This document shows positions 11,275-22,061 of a DNA stretch of 64,000 nt, in pieces. Under the pieces are notes generated by a model. The model was not told the origin of the DNA and made no database searches. It worked only from the letters and a program-made list of their open reading frames with translations. The stretch's first letter is position 1, and each line of letters opens with the position of its first letter. The position numbers and the translations under genes were made by a program. This DNA is from Sthenelais limicola (lineage: Eukaryota; Annelida; Polychaeta; Phyllodocida; Sigalionidae): positions 111,884,194-111,948,193 of the forward strand of contig OW804096.1 in assembly GCA_942159475.1 (NCBI GenBank), read 5' to 3'.

Positions 11275-12770
11275 TCACAAACCAAATTCAAGTCAACTAG
11301 GAAATGGGCCAAAAGTGAACCACCAAAATTGTGATTATCAAATAAATTTGCGGGCATAAAGAATTCCAGAAAATATACATAAAATAAGTCATCTCAGATC
11401 AATTTCAGAATATTTTCAGTTGCATAGCAACCCTACATAAGCCTAGCAACCAAGGAATTGGCTGAAATAGTTACATAAATAAGAAAACTATTGCATAGAA
11501 TACTTTATGTGGGTATATTATTACATATTATTTGTTAGAAATCAGTATTTCCAGGGAATGGCCAAAATGTCACTAAAAATGTCACTATAGAAACAGAAGC
11601 AAGAGAATAATTTTTCAGAGAGGGTCTATATCAAACAAAATCTATCTCTGTACCAAATTTCAGGCTCTCAGATCTATTTTGATGTTCAGAATTTGTTGTA
11701 TTACACATGAACCATGAATTAACTTGCAAATCAAAGTCAAGTCAACTAGGAAATGGGCGAAAATGGTCTTTCGATCAGCCATTTTGGATCTTAGAACCAT
11801 TTGGCAGCCATCTTGGAAATTCTAAATGTTGATGCATATCACCGATATTGTGATTATTAAAGAAATATTACATTTTAGTACAAAAAAATAGATTTTACCC
11901 AGAAAATATGCATAAGATAAGTCATTTCAGCATATTTTCAGTTGCTTAGCAACCATAAATAGCCTAGCAACCATGGATTTGCCTGAAATAGTTACCTAAT
12001 TTATAGAACTATTGCATAACTACTTTATTTGGGTATATTGATGATGAGTATTTGTTAGAAATCAGTTTCTCCAGGAAAATTGATGAAATTTTAGTTCAAA
12101 CTATGTTACCATGACAACAGAAGCCAAGAGAATAATTCTTTTCAGAATGGGTCAATATAAAAAATTGATTATCATATTTAAATGTATCTCTGTACCAAAT
12201 TTCAGGTTCTCAGATCTATTCTAATGTTCAGAATTGGTTGAAGTACATACTGATATGAACAATGAATGAGCTCTCAAACTAAAGTCAAGTCAACTAGGAA
12301 GTGGGCCCGAGGGTCTTTTGATCAGCCATTTTGGATCTTAGAACCATTTGGCAGTCATCTTGGAAATTCTAAAAGCTGAAGCATATCACTGAAAATGTTA
12401 TCATTAAATAAATGTTACATTTTAGAACATAAATAATTGCCTTACCCCATAAAATATACATAAAATGAGCCATTTTGGAGAAATTTCAGTATATTATCAG
12501 TTGCTTAGCAACCATACATAGCCTAGCAACCATATAATTAGCTGAAATAGTTAGAAAAATTAGAAAACTATTCCATACTCTACTTTATGTGGGTATACCA
12601 TATCAAATTATTAGTTAGAATTCAGTATTTCCAGGGAATGGTCAAAATTTCACTGAAAAAATGTTACCATGGCAACAGAACCCAAGAAAACAATTTTTCA
12701 GAATGGGTCAATATCCAAAATTAATCAGCATACCAAAATCTATCACTGTATCAAATTTCATGCTTTAATA
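11275..12770. repeat. Three tandem diverged units, about 548 bp each
   Basis: The anchor CAAGTCAACTAGGAAATGGG occurs at 11289 and 11738 and, with one change, at 12286, giving spacings of 449 and 548 bp. Unit 1 lacks a roughly 100-bp block present in the other two, which contains CAGCCATTTTGGATCTTAGA and GGCAGCCATCTTGGAAATTC. Shared words in all units include CAGTTGCTTAGCAACC (or a variant), CCTAGCAACCA, TTTCCAGGGAATGG (or a variant) and TGTACCAAATTTCAGG (or a variant). No coding frame is conserved between units, so this looks like a decayed satellite or repeated transposon segment. Confidence 0.92.
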
Positions 12771-13379
12771 CCAATTTGAACAATTCTTGCATTTTTTTGC
12801 ACCAATCTACCTGACTATAAGGTCATTTTTGTTCTGCATTCTTTCACAATCAAATTATTTAAAAAAAAACCATTTGAATGGATCGGTCGATCGGGTTGCT
12901 GTATGCATAACAAAATAATCGCATCACGTTTAGAGGGATTTAGCTCTGACAATAAATAATAAATATAATCAGGAATGCCGTGAAACTTTGCAGGCGTCAT
13001 GAAGACCGCCCTTTATTCAGTACCTTTAGACTGGAGTATGTCCCGGACCTTGCTCCCTCTCGGCTGGTTGCAGACCAATGATCAACCTGGGGTGAGTTGA
13101 TCTTGCACGTAATGTTGCATGCCGGGTGCAACCATGGAAACTCCCGCTAACAGGGTTCAGACGTCACTACATGATTTATACAGTGTAGTAAATATTCCCG
13201 ACGACAAAATCCAAACGTTCCCCATAGATTAAGATGTTCAGTATATTTTTAATCTATGCTAAGTGCAGAGTCCCAGAAATGAATCAATTCTAGTTTGTGA
13301 TGTCACGACCCTTTTAGAAAAGACTCATTTTGTGCTCGAGGGGAAATAAATAAATGACCTCCCTATTATATGTCTGGAC
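12771..13379. other. Non-coding, moderately GC-rich, no gene seen
   Basis: The stretch becomes GC-richer from about 13020 and may belong to the same interspersed repeat as the following SINE-like block. No coding frame is supported. Confidence 0.4.
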
Positions 13380-13618
13380 CTCTGACCATCTGAACTACCA
13401 GCGCTGCCCCGGCCAACTACATTTGTCTCTCCAATCCATGGTCGGTCACTATAGGGCTATTACACTTTCACTTTTCCAAGTTCGGACTGATGCTGCTTGT
13501 TGTCCCTCGTGAGCGCCTCAACGCCATTCGTAATGACGCTGTTAGAAAAGGCCTATGTGGACCTCGAACTCGTGACCTTCATCGTCTGAAGCTTTAACCA
13601 ACTGAGGCGAGCTTACCT
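13380..13618 (-). mobile_element. tRNA-derived SINE-like element, two tRNA-like modules
   Basis: On the minus strand the first module has an A-box-like CTCAGTTGGTTAAAGC and a B-box GGTCACGAGTTCGAGGTCC. A second module about 170 nt downstream has TGGTAGTTCAGATGGTCAGA followed by ATATAATAGGGAGGTCAT. The last words match the second module of the SINE at 45.48-45.72 kb. Acceptor stems do not pair, so this is not a tRNA gene. Confidence 0.65.
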
Positions 13619-13741
13619 CATGCCAATTTTGAATGTTTCAGACTAATTTCAGGGAAGATTACTGTTATTGTGAGTGATATGTTCAAAGTATTCTAGATCA
13701 GTGAACATTTATATTATCTGATTGTATGTTTTCCATTTTAG

Positions 13742-13803
13742 GGCACGCCGTCAAAGAAAAGGACATGTCGAGGAAGTGATATCTTGTTGCTATTTCTTCA
13801 TCG
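13742..13803 (+). CDS. Exon-like segment, 62 nt
   Basis: It is bounded by TTTTCCATTTTAG| and TCATCG|GTGAGTAA, both good splice consensus. Two of three frames are open, so neither phase nor product can be fixed. It sits 140 bp upstream of the broken protein remnant at 13941-14421 and may belong to it or to a transcript starting near 4.4 kb. Both links are conjecture. Confidence 0.25.
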
Positions 13804-13940
13804 GTGAGTAAAACATAAGATATACATTGATTATACTCGATGAGATTTTACTTCTACCATGGTTGTCATAACTCTAGTATTTACAATAAATGAAATAAGG
13901 ACATTTTAAGAAGTTATAGCTTCATTTTGAAGAGATAAGA

Positions 13941-14421
13941 ATGGTATGTCATACTAAATCTAGGAACCGACATATAAAAAATTTCAATTTCAATTGCCAT
14001 GTATGTCAGAAAAAGAGAATAGCCGAACCATTAGGTTTTAATGAATACATAGTTAAAAATCCATACCTTAATGTAAAAGCAGCTCTAGACAAACACCCTA
14101 GTAAAAGCACAAATAACAGGCGCTATAAGAAGATGGATTCAATACATGATTAGCTATGATTACAACCCTGTCTTATCTAAGAAGCTCAACGAAATGGGCG
14201 ATATTCTAACTGGTGCCGACAGATAAAAAGAGGCTTTCCGCTACAAATATCAGCCTCTGATACCATCTGATTTCGATTTGTAGACACCAGCGGCGGGAAT
14301 GTTTTACGCGGCGCAAACAGTTGGGAATATTTCCGTTGATAACAATTATCAGATTGGATTTACGGAAGAAATCATTAGAATATTCGATCCAACTGTGTTT
14401 TTCAGCCATGTCCCGGACTAA
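13941..14421 (+). pseudogene. Broken protein-coding remnant, family unrecognised
   Basis: An open frame runs from ATG at 13941 to TAG at 14151. It has protein-like composition, including a CHVC pair near residue 20 and many Lys/Asn residues. From about 14101 the coding-like signal moves to the +1 frame, open upstream to 14089. That frame continues to TAA at 14419, interrupted by TAA at 14224 and TAG at 14281. Both stops are one transition away from Gln codons, and the sequence on either side stays protein-like (Asp/Glu, aromatic and Pro-rich patches), as expected for a decaying gene and not for random frames. I do not recognise the family. A captured viral or mobile-element protein or a host retrocopy are all possible. 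No homology search could be run. Confidence 0.5.
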
Positions 14422-15441
14422 CAATTATAATTAGGATTATCTAATGGAATAAGGAATATTCGACATTGCCACCTCCCATTGTTTGTTTCGTGGGGCCCTC
14501 TTTGATCCCAATGATCGTTTCCAAGTATGCATCTATTACATTTATGATTAATGCAATTTGAAAACGAGGCGTTTGAAGGATATTCTAAGCATACATATTA
14601 CATCATACTTTGAAAAAGAAACGTTTTCTTCTTTAATTTAGTGCAGATTATTGTATTCCATTATTGTGTATTGATACGAAGTGAAATAAACATATATATG
14701 AACATGGCTATCTGGGACAAAATAACTTCTAAACACAAAATATACCGGTATAGAAATCTCACGTCGAGTCCTAAAAGCCTAGGCTATACAGCGGCCTCTG
14801 CTCAATTTGGCCTCGGGGATTATTCGGCTTCACAAAATATGAGCGTTATCTATATATTTGACCACATTTCTAATTCTCTGGGCCCCCATTCTCCAGTTGT
14901 CTTTGTTTTGTCTATAGTCACCCAATGTGACAGGCATGGAATTTCGGAATGGAAAGCCGGACGCCTGTCAATCAATAAGTGTATGTCTATAGATAGTGCC
15001 ATCTTCCATTTACTGTTCCTGGCCTGGAGCCATTGACCCCATATACTGTTACCAGATGTCTTTAAGCCCGACATGACGTTATCTAACATCATTCGACCTA
15101 CATCTATATGTGGAGATCTTCCATTACAATAAATGCTTTTCTCATAATCCTAGAAATTCTATGCCAACTTCATATAATTCGTTGAGTGAATCTAGTTCAG
15201 ACCCCATGATTATACGTCCATACATTGTACATAAGTTATTAATAGAATAATGTATGACTTGGATTTTTTTCTTTAGCTATATATATATATAGCTTAGATA
15301 ATGACACCTTGAGGACATGTTATAAAATTATTACTATAAACATTCTTGTTTTGTAAAGGGCCCCCAGGAAGATCACTTTTGTGAGGATGCGACCGTCTCT
15401 TGATTATATATGATTGTATTATGTGTAATTGTGAATAAAAG

Positions 15442-15443
<2 letters not shown>
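14422..15443. other. Non-coding stretch, no gene seen
   Basis: A 131-codon plus-strand frame at 14641-15036 overlaps an 80-codon minus-strand frame. Neither has motifs or splice context. Confidence 0.4.
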
Positions 15444-15508
<65 letters not shown>

Positions 15509-15518
15509 TAGATAGATA
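15444..15518. repeat. Compound microsatellite (TA)n-(GATA)n
   Basis: About 18 TA steps to 15480 run directly into seven GATA steps, then GATATAGATAGATAAA. Confidence 0.98.
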
Positions 15519-16714
15519 AAGAAATAAACCAAGTATACATATATGAAAAAAGATTATTGCTTGGCCTAATAATACATGGCTCATGACTTTACTCATTACG
15601 AAAGTGTTTTATATAGAAATGTTTGAAGTAATTTTAGGCGGAATATCATAAAAACAACCTTGTTCCTAATTCTCAGTGCCAGTATGTAATGTCCCATTTA
15701 TTACTTATTTCACCACACACAGTTCACAATTTAAACAGATCGCTGATTGAACCGTGAGGGACTTCTCAATTTTAAGCTCAGTTTTCCATTGCTCTCCTAA
15801 TGAACAACATGCATGAGAGAACAGACCAGGAAGAACATTACAATTAATTGAAGCCGACATGTAACCTAAAGTAAGCCTTGTACTGAACCTCCACTTTGAA
15901 AGTATCTATTAATCATGCCTTGGTCGTTTTATTAATCAGACACATGCAGTCTGCATGATATAGTAATATTGGATTCGAGCTCAATAACACCGATTGTTTT
16001 AGCAATGCCTCACAAGCGTTTTGTTTGATATCATTCTTCCGTTTAGTTATTCTCTACCCCGAACCTTGAGATGAGATTGACATATATGGCATGAAAGCAT
16101 AAAGGTAGATAAGATAGATCTATAATAATATTATTATTGCAAAAGGGAACTATTACAAATATATGCAAATATTAAAATACCTCTCTATATCATTTCCGGA
16201 GAATCAGTTGTATACATTGGGAATTTCACTGATGCAAACGCCTTGGAAGTAAGCATTGATATTATGAAAAAAGTTGCATTGAGTATATTCGCACATACAC
16301 CAATCGAGGATACACCAGGATACTCACACTCACTAATGCAGATACTCAAAGTGATTATCTTTCAGTGATTCATCTTTCTTGTTTGTCGGTTATTCCACAT
16401 TGTCCATTCCCATTGTCTTTTTAAAAGAAGAAAAAAAGTTTGTTCCGACGATGAGAAATGTAATATGAAGGCAACATTTTGGTGGTATATATTCAATTCA
16501 ATTCAAGACATTTTTTATTTGCTTAAGTGGCGACTACAAAAAGGGTCCCAGTTTTGAAACCTTGGTTCCAAGTCTTCCTGTGAGTTCCTGGGTTGATTGG
16601 TGGTTTCTGAAACAGACTTACAATAAGATACTGTGACATAAATTTCATGGCTATGTTTCTATATTCTACTTGTCTAGGTTTAACTGGGTAGGCTTAGTTG
16701 AATAGTATATATAA
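15519..16714. other. Non-coding stretch, possible LINE tail
   Basis: No gene seen. At 16493-16523 the plus strand reads ATTCAATTCAATTCAAG then ATTTTTTATTTGC. On the minus strand this is an AATAAA-like stretch ending in TTGAATTGAATTGAAT, the type of 3' tail seen in CR1/L2-like retrotransposons. Only the tail is visible. Confidence 0.35.
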
Positions 16715-17192
16715 CTAGCAAAGTACCCATGCTTCGGACGGTCCCCCTCTCTCCCTGCACCTCCCCCTGTCCCTCCCTCTTTTTTCTTCTTCACTCTCCC
16801 CCTCTGGTCTCCATTCCGCCCCTCTTTTTCACTCCCATTCCCCCTCTTCTCTCTCAGTCCCCTCCCTGTCTTCCTCACTCTCCCCTTCACTCTCTCCCTC
16901 TCCCCTTCTTCCCCCTCTACTTTCAAGAGGCAGTCATGTGATCAGTCCTTTGTCCATACAAAAGGCTCTCCCGACAGGCTTCCCCAACTTTCCCTGGCTA
17001 AAAATGAATACAACTAAAAAACTAAAAAGGGCTTCAAAATCAGATTTCCACCCCACATACCTTCACAAACCACATAAGACGTCCTCGAGAGAGGGGGGGG
17101 GGGACAGAACTCTACATATCAGTAAAACGGTTGGTAAAACAACAAATTCTGAGAACATACAAAGAAACCCCTCTTCCCGTACATTATATGGA
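16715..17192 (-). mobile_element. Non-autonomous Helitron, copy 1 (478 bp)
   Basis: On the minus strand the element begins TCCATATAATGTACGGGAAG (17192 downward) and ends GGGTACTTTGCTAG (16715). It is preceded by A and followed by T, exactly the A|TC...CTRR|T signature of Helitrons. A hairpin (CCGTCCGAAGCATGG region) lies about 10 nt before the end. The 5' half (for example GGACGTCTTATGTGGTTTGT) is homologous to copy 2 at 31781-32638. The 3' half is a purine-rich tract on this strand. No Rep/helicase is encoded. Confidence 0.93.
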
Positions 17193-17644
17193 TAACTAGC
17201 TAACAGTAAGCTGTACTAACTAGAGCATGAGGTAAACATTAGGGTACGATAAATAGTGTAATCAAACAATGGTTGGTAATTGGTATAGTCAATCCAGACA
17301 AAGAAGTATCATACAGACACAACAAAGTACATATAATAAAATACAATACAATACAATAGCGATAAGACAAAATGTTATAATATGTAAGATCCGCAATAGA
17401 TCATGAGTTTACATTTTCTGTACGCATCCTATTTCAGTCTTCGTTTTGTGACCTCATGGAACTGTGGCTGACGTGTTTGTCTTAGAAAACTATATTTGTT
17501 CCGAGCATTAGGGTATTTACTTGTGGGGAGAACCTCAATAATTACATTACATCTTCCACATCCTTGTAAAAACGGGCAGTTATTTCCCTTTAATGTATTC
17601 TAGTTTGATAGTTTGTAAACATGATCATATCAAAATTCTTAGGA
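17193..17644. other. Non-coding stretch, no gene seen
   Basis: Only a short ACAATACAATACAAT run near 17345 stands out, possibly a retroposon tail. Confidence 0.5.
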
Positions 17645-17785
17645 ACGGATTTTGCAGCGGTTAGGGTGCTAGGTTCTAAGCACTGGGCTCAGATCGATAG
17701 AAAGTAAACATTGGGATATGAATTGTAGCTCTACCTCGCGCCACCCACTAAGAGGGCCTGACAAAGTTATGGATAAAACAATCGA
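17645..17785 (+). mobile_element. tRNA-related SINE-like remnant
   Basis: TTGCAGCGGTTAGGGTGCT resembles a tRNA D-arm/A-box. GGGCTCAGATCGATAG is a weak B-box about 40 nt later. A GC-richer body (CTACCTCGCGCCACCCACTA) follows. The match is degenerate. Confidence 0.4.
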
Positions 17786-18604
17786 TAGTATTTAGCGTAG
17801 GGTAGCAACCAGCAACATGATGGTTCAAGCTTAATACATCAACACCCAACCGTCCCTCCACTTTGTTTCGTCTTATGGACATTTTGATGTTAAGACCATA
17901 ATTTAATCCTCATCACCATTAGTTTCCTCCTCGACCTGCCAGAATTGACCACACTCATTGCTATACATGTCGGGCATAATTGGGTATTCGCTCCTGACTA
18001 CTCGACCTTTTGTTGTCTTGTAAACTTTAGGGATTTTTATGATCGCAATCAGGTATTATGTATCCTTGTTGTGGCTTGTTTATGATACAGCCTGTTTGTG
18101 AAGCTTTTACCTTTTAAGATTTAAGAGAGTGATATGTTTAAAGTTGATCCTTTCATACACTTTTATACGGTTTTTTGTTTTTGTTTATTTCATTTCGGGC
18201 CAATAAACAAATTTAAACAATTTTTACAACAAAAAAACGCACTATCCCCCAGGGAAGTTTTCATGCGGTGCCCATTTAGAGATAGAAGGTATCTGTTCCA
18301 ACTTTATATCAAATTTTAATATAATAATTCTAAACTCCAATTTTATACTCACAGTCCCTACAATGCATTTTTTTTTCATGGATGTATACTCTATCGAATT
18401 ATTTTTTTCTCTCATGATGTAATGGTCATATTTAGTTTAAATGAAGATAAAATCAGGCTACATCGTCCTATGACTACGAAATAAATATGTTTTCCTGAAT
18501 ACAATATTTTTCAAATCAAAATCAAATCATTAATGCATCGGTTCTATGACATGACCCAAAACTTTTTTTAGTGGATGAACATGATTATCACAATTACAAC
18601 AGTT
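17786..18604. other. Non-coding stretch, no gene seen
   Basis: AT-rich with oligo-A and oligo-T runs. No recognised repeat or exon. Confidence 0.5.
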
Positions 18605-18928
18605 TTAGATCCGAGCTATGTCATTGGCTCCTCCCCAACCCAATCTATTAAAAATTCCCTTTCTCAACAAGTGAATAACATTGGGAACTGGCACATCCCT
18701 TCCCAAGTTAACTTTAGCCTCTTTTGACATATCATGCCAGGCAATTTTTTGAGCGATGGTCGCTTGCAACTCTTTATAATGAGTTGATGTCAATGACTGT
18801 CCTCTAGACCTAAATTCCGACCTTAAATCGTCCTCGAGACCCGTCTCCCGAGCCATTATTTCAGCCGTCGACGTGCACCCATCAGCAGTAGCCAAATCTC
18901 TTTTATGGACCTTAATTGCCAATTCCAT
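18605..18928 (-). CDS. Intact 107-codon ORF, unidentified protein
   Basis: The frame runs from ATG at 18928 to TAA at 18605. It is more GC-rich than its surroundings and has a balanced, charged composition without low complexity. Visible features: an N-terminal segment MELAIKVHKRDLATAD, a middle likely to be helical and amphipathic (residues about 25-70, including THYKELQATIAQKIAWHDMS), and a Gly/Trp-rich end (NRLGWGGAND). There are no cysteines beyond position 18, no signal peptide and no membrane segment. No splice sites clearly bound it, so it could be a single-exon gene, a retrocopy, or a frame from a mobile or captured element. I do not recognise the family. Confidence 0.5.
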   Translation of the reverse strand: MELAIKVHKRDLATADGCTSTAEIMARETGLEDDLRSEFRSRGQSLTSTHYKELQATIAQKIAWHDMSKEAKVNLGRDVPVPNVIHLLRKGIFNRLGWGGANDIARI

Positions 18929-19017
18929 ATACTACTACATACACCCTACATACATGCTTCATTAGCAAAATATAGCTGTCACACTTGGTTTAACCAATGA
19001 TATGTTAGGATTTAGTG

Positions 19018-19330
19018 GGTCTGTTGCATAAAGTTAGTGAGGACAAATTTGGATTGGTATGAATATTGGACACCTACTTTGCCAATGGCTTTCCCTACCC
19101 TGGGATGGTTGGATTTGTCTGTTTTATAAAGTCTGTAAGGAAAACTTTTTCTTCCTCCTCCTCCTCCTTCTCCTCCTCCTCCTCCTCCTCCTCCTCCACC
19201 TCCTCCTCCTCCTCCTCCTCCTACCCCTTCCCCTCCCTCCTCCTCCTCCTTCTCCTCCTCTGTGTTACCATATCCAAATGGCTTTCCAGGCCCAGGAATT
19301 ATTTTTTGGCCTTGATTGGACACCTACTGC
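19018..19330 (+). repeat. Microsatellite-associated repeat (GGACACCTACT family)
   Basis: GGACACCTACTTTGCCAATGG with CTTTCC near 19069, and CCAAATGGCTTTCCAGGCCC followed by GGACACCTACTGCATTGC at 19273-19335, are diverged direct copies flanking the TCC microsatellite. The same words surround a second microsatellite pair at 58.57-58.85 kb, so repeat and microsatellite appear to move or arise together. The left edge (GGGTCTGTTGCATAAAG, 19018) resembles the end of the MITE at 46.3 kb. Confidence 0.7.
19151..19260. repeat. TCC/CTC microsatellite, about 110 bp
   Basis: Near-continuous TCC triplets with occasional TTC and CCC interruptions. Long Ser/Leu or poly-Gly frames through it are artefacts. 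Confidence 0.98.
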
Positions 19331-19340
19331 ATTGCTACAT

Positions 19341-19432
19341 TTGGTCCCGGGGACATTTGAGCCTACGTTTGGGCCCGGGGACGTTAGGGATGTTTGGGCC
19401 CAGGGACATTTGGGCCCGGGGATGTTATGAAC
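19341..19432. repeat. GGGCCCGGGGACATTT minisatellite
   Basis: Four diverged units share the core GGGCCCGGGGACRTTTG (first as GGTCCCGGGG), spaced 16-28 bp apart. Strikingly GC-rich against the AT-rich surroundings. Confidence 0.88.
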
Positions 19433-19837
19433 GTTTAATTCTTGTTCTGTCCCTCACCGCCATTCAAGCCCTAACTTGCTTTTGGTCAGAACTCACAACC
19501 CAAGAGGTGTGGATTACTGCAGTGGCGTGGGAAGCTATCCTCCATTGGGGGAGTGGTGGGGGGATGGGGTTTGGGAAGGGCAACTCCATATCACCGAGCC
19601 AGTGTGTGGATGGGGTGGGGTATGGAAGGAAGAAGGGTGCTATTTTATGGCATTATGTTAGTGTTAAAGCCATCATGCATAACCTACACAAGTTTATAAA
19701 TTGATTTGCCCTCTAGCCTATATAAAAATGGGGGTTAGCTTCTTGGTTAGCTCCCCAGCCCCCCCCCCCCACCTCTCCCCATTAGCCCCATAATTTGTAG
19801 TATATATTCTCTAATATATGCTAATATAGATTAGAGG
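19433..19837. other. Non-coding stretch, no gene seen
   Basis: G-rich and C-rich patches, including a 12-C run at 19759-19770. No recognised element. Confidence 0.4.
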
Positions 19838-19887
19838 ATGGCGCCACCTAGGTTTATATTTCATTTCCACCTCACTCTCACCCGCAG

Positions 19888-19975
19888 GTCACTTGACCCA
19901 ATTGTTTCTCACGCACTCTTTGCTGGTCACTTGACGAAGCGCGACCTCAGTGGCGGCACCTATGTTGCCGTCAAG
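19888..19975 (+). CDS. Possible protein-kinase exon (GTYVAVK motif)
   Basis: An 88-nt segment lies between CACTCTCACCCGCAG| (good pyrimidine tract) and GTCAAG|GTAACT (good donor). In its open frame it ends GHLTKRDLSGGTYVAVK. A hydrophobic-Ala/Val-Val-Lys strand after a short variable loop matches the beta-3 strand of protein kinases, where the Lys anchors ATP phosphates. The preceding LFAGHL would correspond to the beta-2 strand after the glycine loop, as in receptor tyrosine kinases (VFxGxL...VAVK). The glycine-rich loop itself would be in the previous exon. No HRD or DFG exon was found by eye elsewhere in the window, so this may be an isolated, retained or decayed exon, or chance. Confidence 0.33.
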
Positions 19976-20251
19976 GTAACTCTCCTGAGATTTTGTGCAG
20001 TCGCACCAACCTCCCACGGTTGGGACAAGGTAGGAGAGAGGTTGCCCCTTTATTGCATCTAACTTTTAAAAAACCCATGTGACGAACAATTCCAGTCCCG
20101 CCATCCCCTCACCCCGACTATTCTCCTACTCCTAATGTAGGTCCCTTGTCCACACAACCCTAGAATAACCTATTTCGGCCACTTTCCACTGCTACGCAAG
20201 CGTCAGCCCTGCTCATATCACTTGCAAAGTTCAACCACTTTGCTACTACCA

Positions 20252-20318
20252 ATTCCGTAGCTCAGCGGCTAGAGCACTGGACTGTAGGGGAGAAGGTTGA
20301 TGGCTCGAGCCTCGGCCA
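20252..20318 (+). mobile_element. tRNA-like sequence (SINE head or tRNA pseudogene)
   Basis: TAGCTCAGCGGCTAGAGCAC is an excellent D-arm/A-box, and GGTTGATGGCTCGAGCC is a B-box-like T-arm 40 nt on. The acceptor ends (AATTCCG versus TCGGCCA) do not pair and the anticodon stem is broken, so it is not a functional tRNA gene. Confidence 0.6.
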
Positions 20319-20349
20319 AATCTCCGTGTTTCATTTTTAAACTTTGGGT

Positions 20350-21406
20350 CGCGTAGATGATATGTCATTCTATGCGACAGGGACGGCGGGTGGGTTTGAT
20401 GATTTGTGGTGATGGGAAAGGCAGGAGAAACAAAATATCCATATAAAGCTTTAACCTGTGCCAACAATAATACAAAAACGGCCTAAACACGTCTAAAATT
20501 ACATTCGCATGGCGCCGACTAGCAGCTGCCACTCACTGGACAAGGCCACACGTTTTTGTTTCCTCGCTTGGAAAAACTTGATTAAAATGGTGGTCAACAT
20601 GACAGCCGGCCATCAGGCCATTCCTGTGTTTGTTGTTTACTACCTTACTCGCACATTTATATATATACATGCCTCACTATTGCAATTAAATGTAATATAT
20701 ATACATTTGAATCACCTACATTTGTTTACTATTTTGAATTTTGAATATACTGCAATCAAAATAGTTCTGAGGAACATGAGAGCGGTCTTGCAAGTCTCGC
20801 AAGTTTTGCAGATGCCACCTCAATAGTTTTCTGGCAATTTTCGGTCATATTTCATGGGAAATATGGATAATCCATTAATTGCAATGGGCATCTAAATGTG
20901 TTTAAGTAAAAGTAGCCCATTTCAATTATTCATATTGTATCAAAATTCGTTGTAACCACCACCTTCGTTGTATACCACCACTAGCACCACAAAATGTCAG
21001 CGCCATGGCTGAACCTCAAGGGAACTTATCAAATTTCTGTTGGTCGTTTCTTTTTATCATGTTTGTATTTGATGTTGTATTTCTCCAGTTGGCTTTCGGG
21101 AGAATATAAGGTTTATCTAAATCAATATATGATTTTAAATAAAAGGTTCAGGGTCACAACATTCATACATCAACAGCTTTTATGCTAAAAATCACAGAAA
21201 CAAAATTAAAATGTTATTGAAAATTGGAAACCATTGATGTAAAAAAATGTGCAGTGTCCCAAAGACGTCTGAATCGAATTGATCTTTTCTACCCTATGTA
21301 GATCATTCATTTTGTTGGCGGACCTTTAAGCTGAAGTTGAAATGAATTAAAGCTGCACGTATTGCAGTAGTAGGCCTATTATAATCCCAACATAAAAAAT
21401 CGTTAA
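20350..21406. other. Non-coding stretch, no gene seen
   Basis: Short frames only, without supporting motifs. It ends at a 13-G run (21407-21419). Confidence 0.45.
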
Positions 21407-21419
21407 GGGGGGGGGGGGG

Positions 21420-21605
21420 TCTCCTCTGGCTGCAGTAAGCTCATTGCGATGGTGTTGTGCTGGTTCCGTAGGTGGAGAGGAATGATGAGGTCCTACCTTC
21501 ATGGTTCACTGGCTATTTAAGGCAGGACCTCACCAATCCTCACCGTCGCATGGCTTACCACAGAGCTTACCGCAGAGCTTACCACAGCCAGTGGAGACCC
21601 CACTT
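21420..21605. mobile_element. Foldback MITE, GCTGCAGTAAGC family, best copy
   Basis: The left part GGCTGCAGTAAGCTCATTGC runs into a TGAGGTCCTACC word. The right part mirrors it with GCAGGACCTCACC, then GTCGCATGGCTTACC and CACAGCCAGTGGAG. The right end carries the GAGCTTACC[AG]CA word in tandem. The diverged copy at 3785-3945 confirms a dispersed family. No coding capacity is seen. Confidence 0.82.
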
Positions 21606-22061
21606 TATGCTTGGTTTCGTGAAAACACTAGCATTCTTTTCGTGGTTTAGCTGTGACAAATGATTAGCTATTAATTATTGCTTTGAAATTACTGACAGAA
21701 CTCATAGAATACTTACTTACTTACCTCATACAAATTTCATCAATTATATCAAGATATTTCACTTCACATGTCTTCCACCCTAAATGAAATGGAAACAAGT
21801 GAGTATATTTCGTGGGACGACTAGGATGTGAGAGATAATAACCATTAAGTCACGGCCACCACGAGAGTTGTGGTCGAGAATAAACGAGCTGTGCGGTCAC
21901 ATGACTGGCACTTCAGCGGGAATAACGATTGACGATACGAAATCAGTGCCATATAAGGTACCGTATTGTAAGGGGTTATAAGGTCTGCGAAAGATTGTAG
22001 TCCCTTATATGATGTCTTAGAAAGTTTCATAGTCACATATTGAAGAGCAAAGAGGGAGCAT
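21606..22061. other. Non-coding stretch, no gene seen
   Basis: Nothing recognised. Confidence 0.5.

Noticed and set aside
4457..13803. Two-exon gene joining 4.46-kb ATG exon to 13.74-kb exon
   Set aside because: The joined frame meets a stop after about twenty codons and the intron holds several repeat elements; no reason to prefer this over separate chance splice sites.
14641..15036. 131-codon plus-strand frame
   Set aside because: Mixed composition, overlaps an open frame on the other strand, no motif and no splice context.
19066..19704. 212-codon plus-strand frame with poly-Ser
   Set aside because: Half of it is the TCC microsatellite; the same stretch is open in other frames and on the other strand.
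20252..20318. Functional tRNA gene
   Set aside because: D-arm and T-arm are present but the acceptor and anticodon stems do not pair; listed as tRNA-derived.
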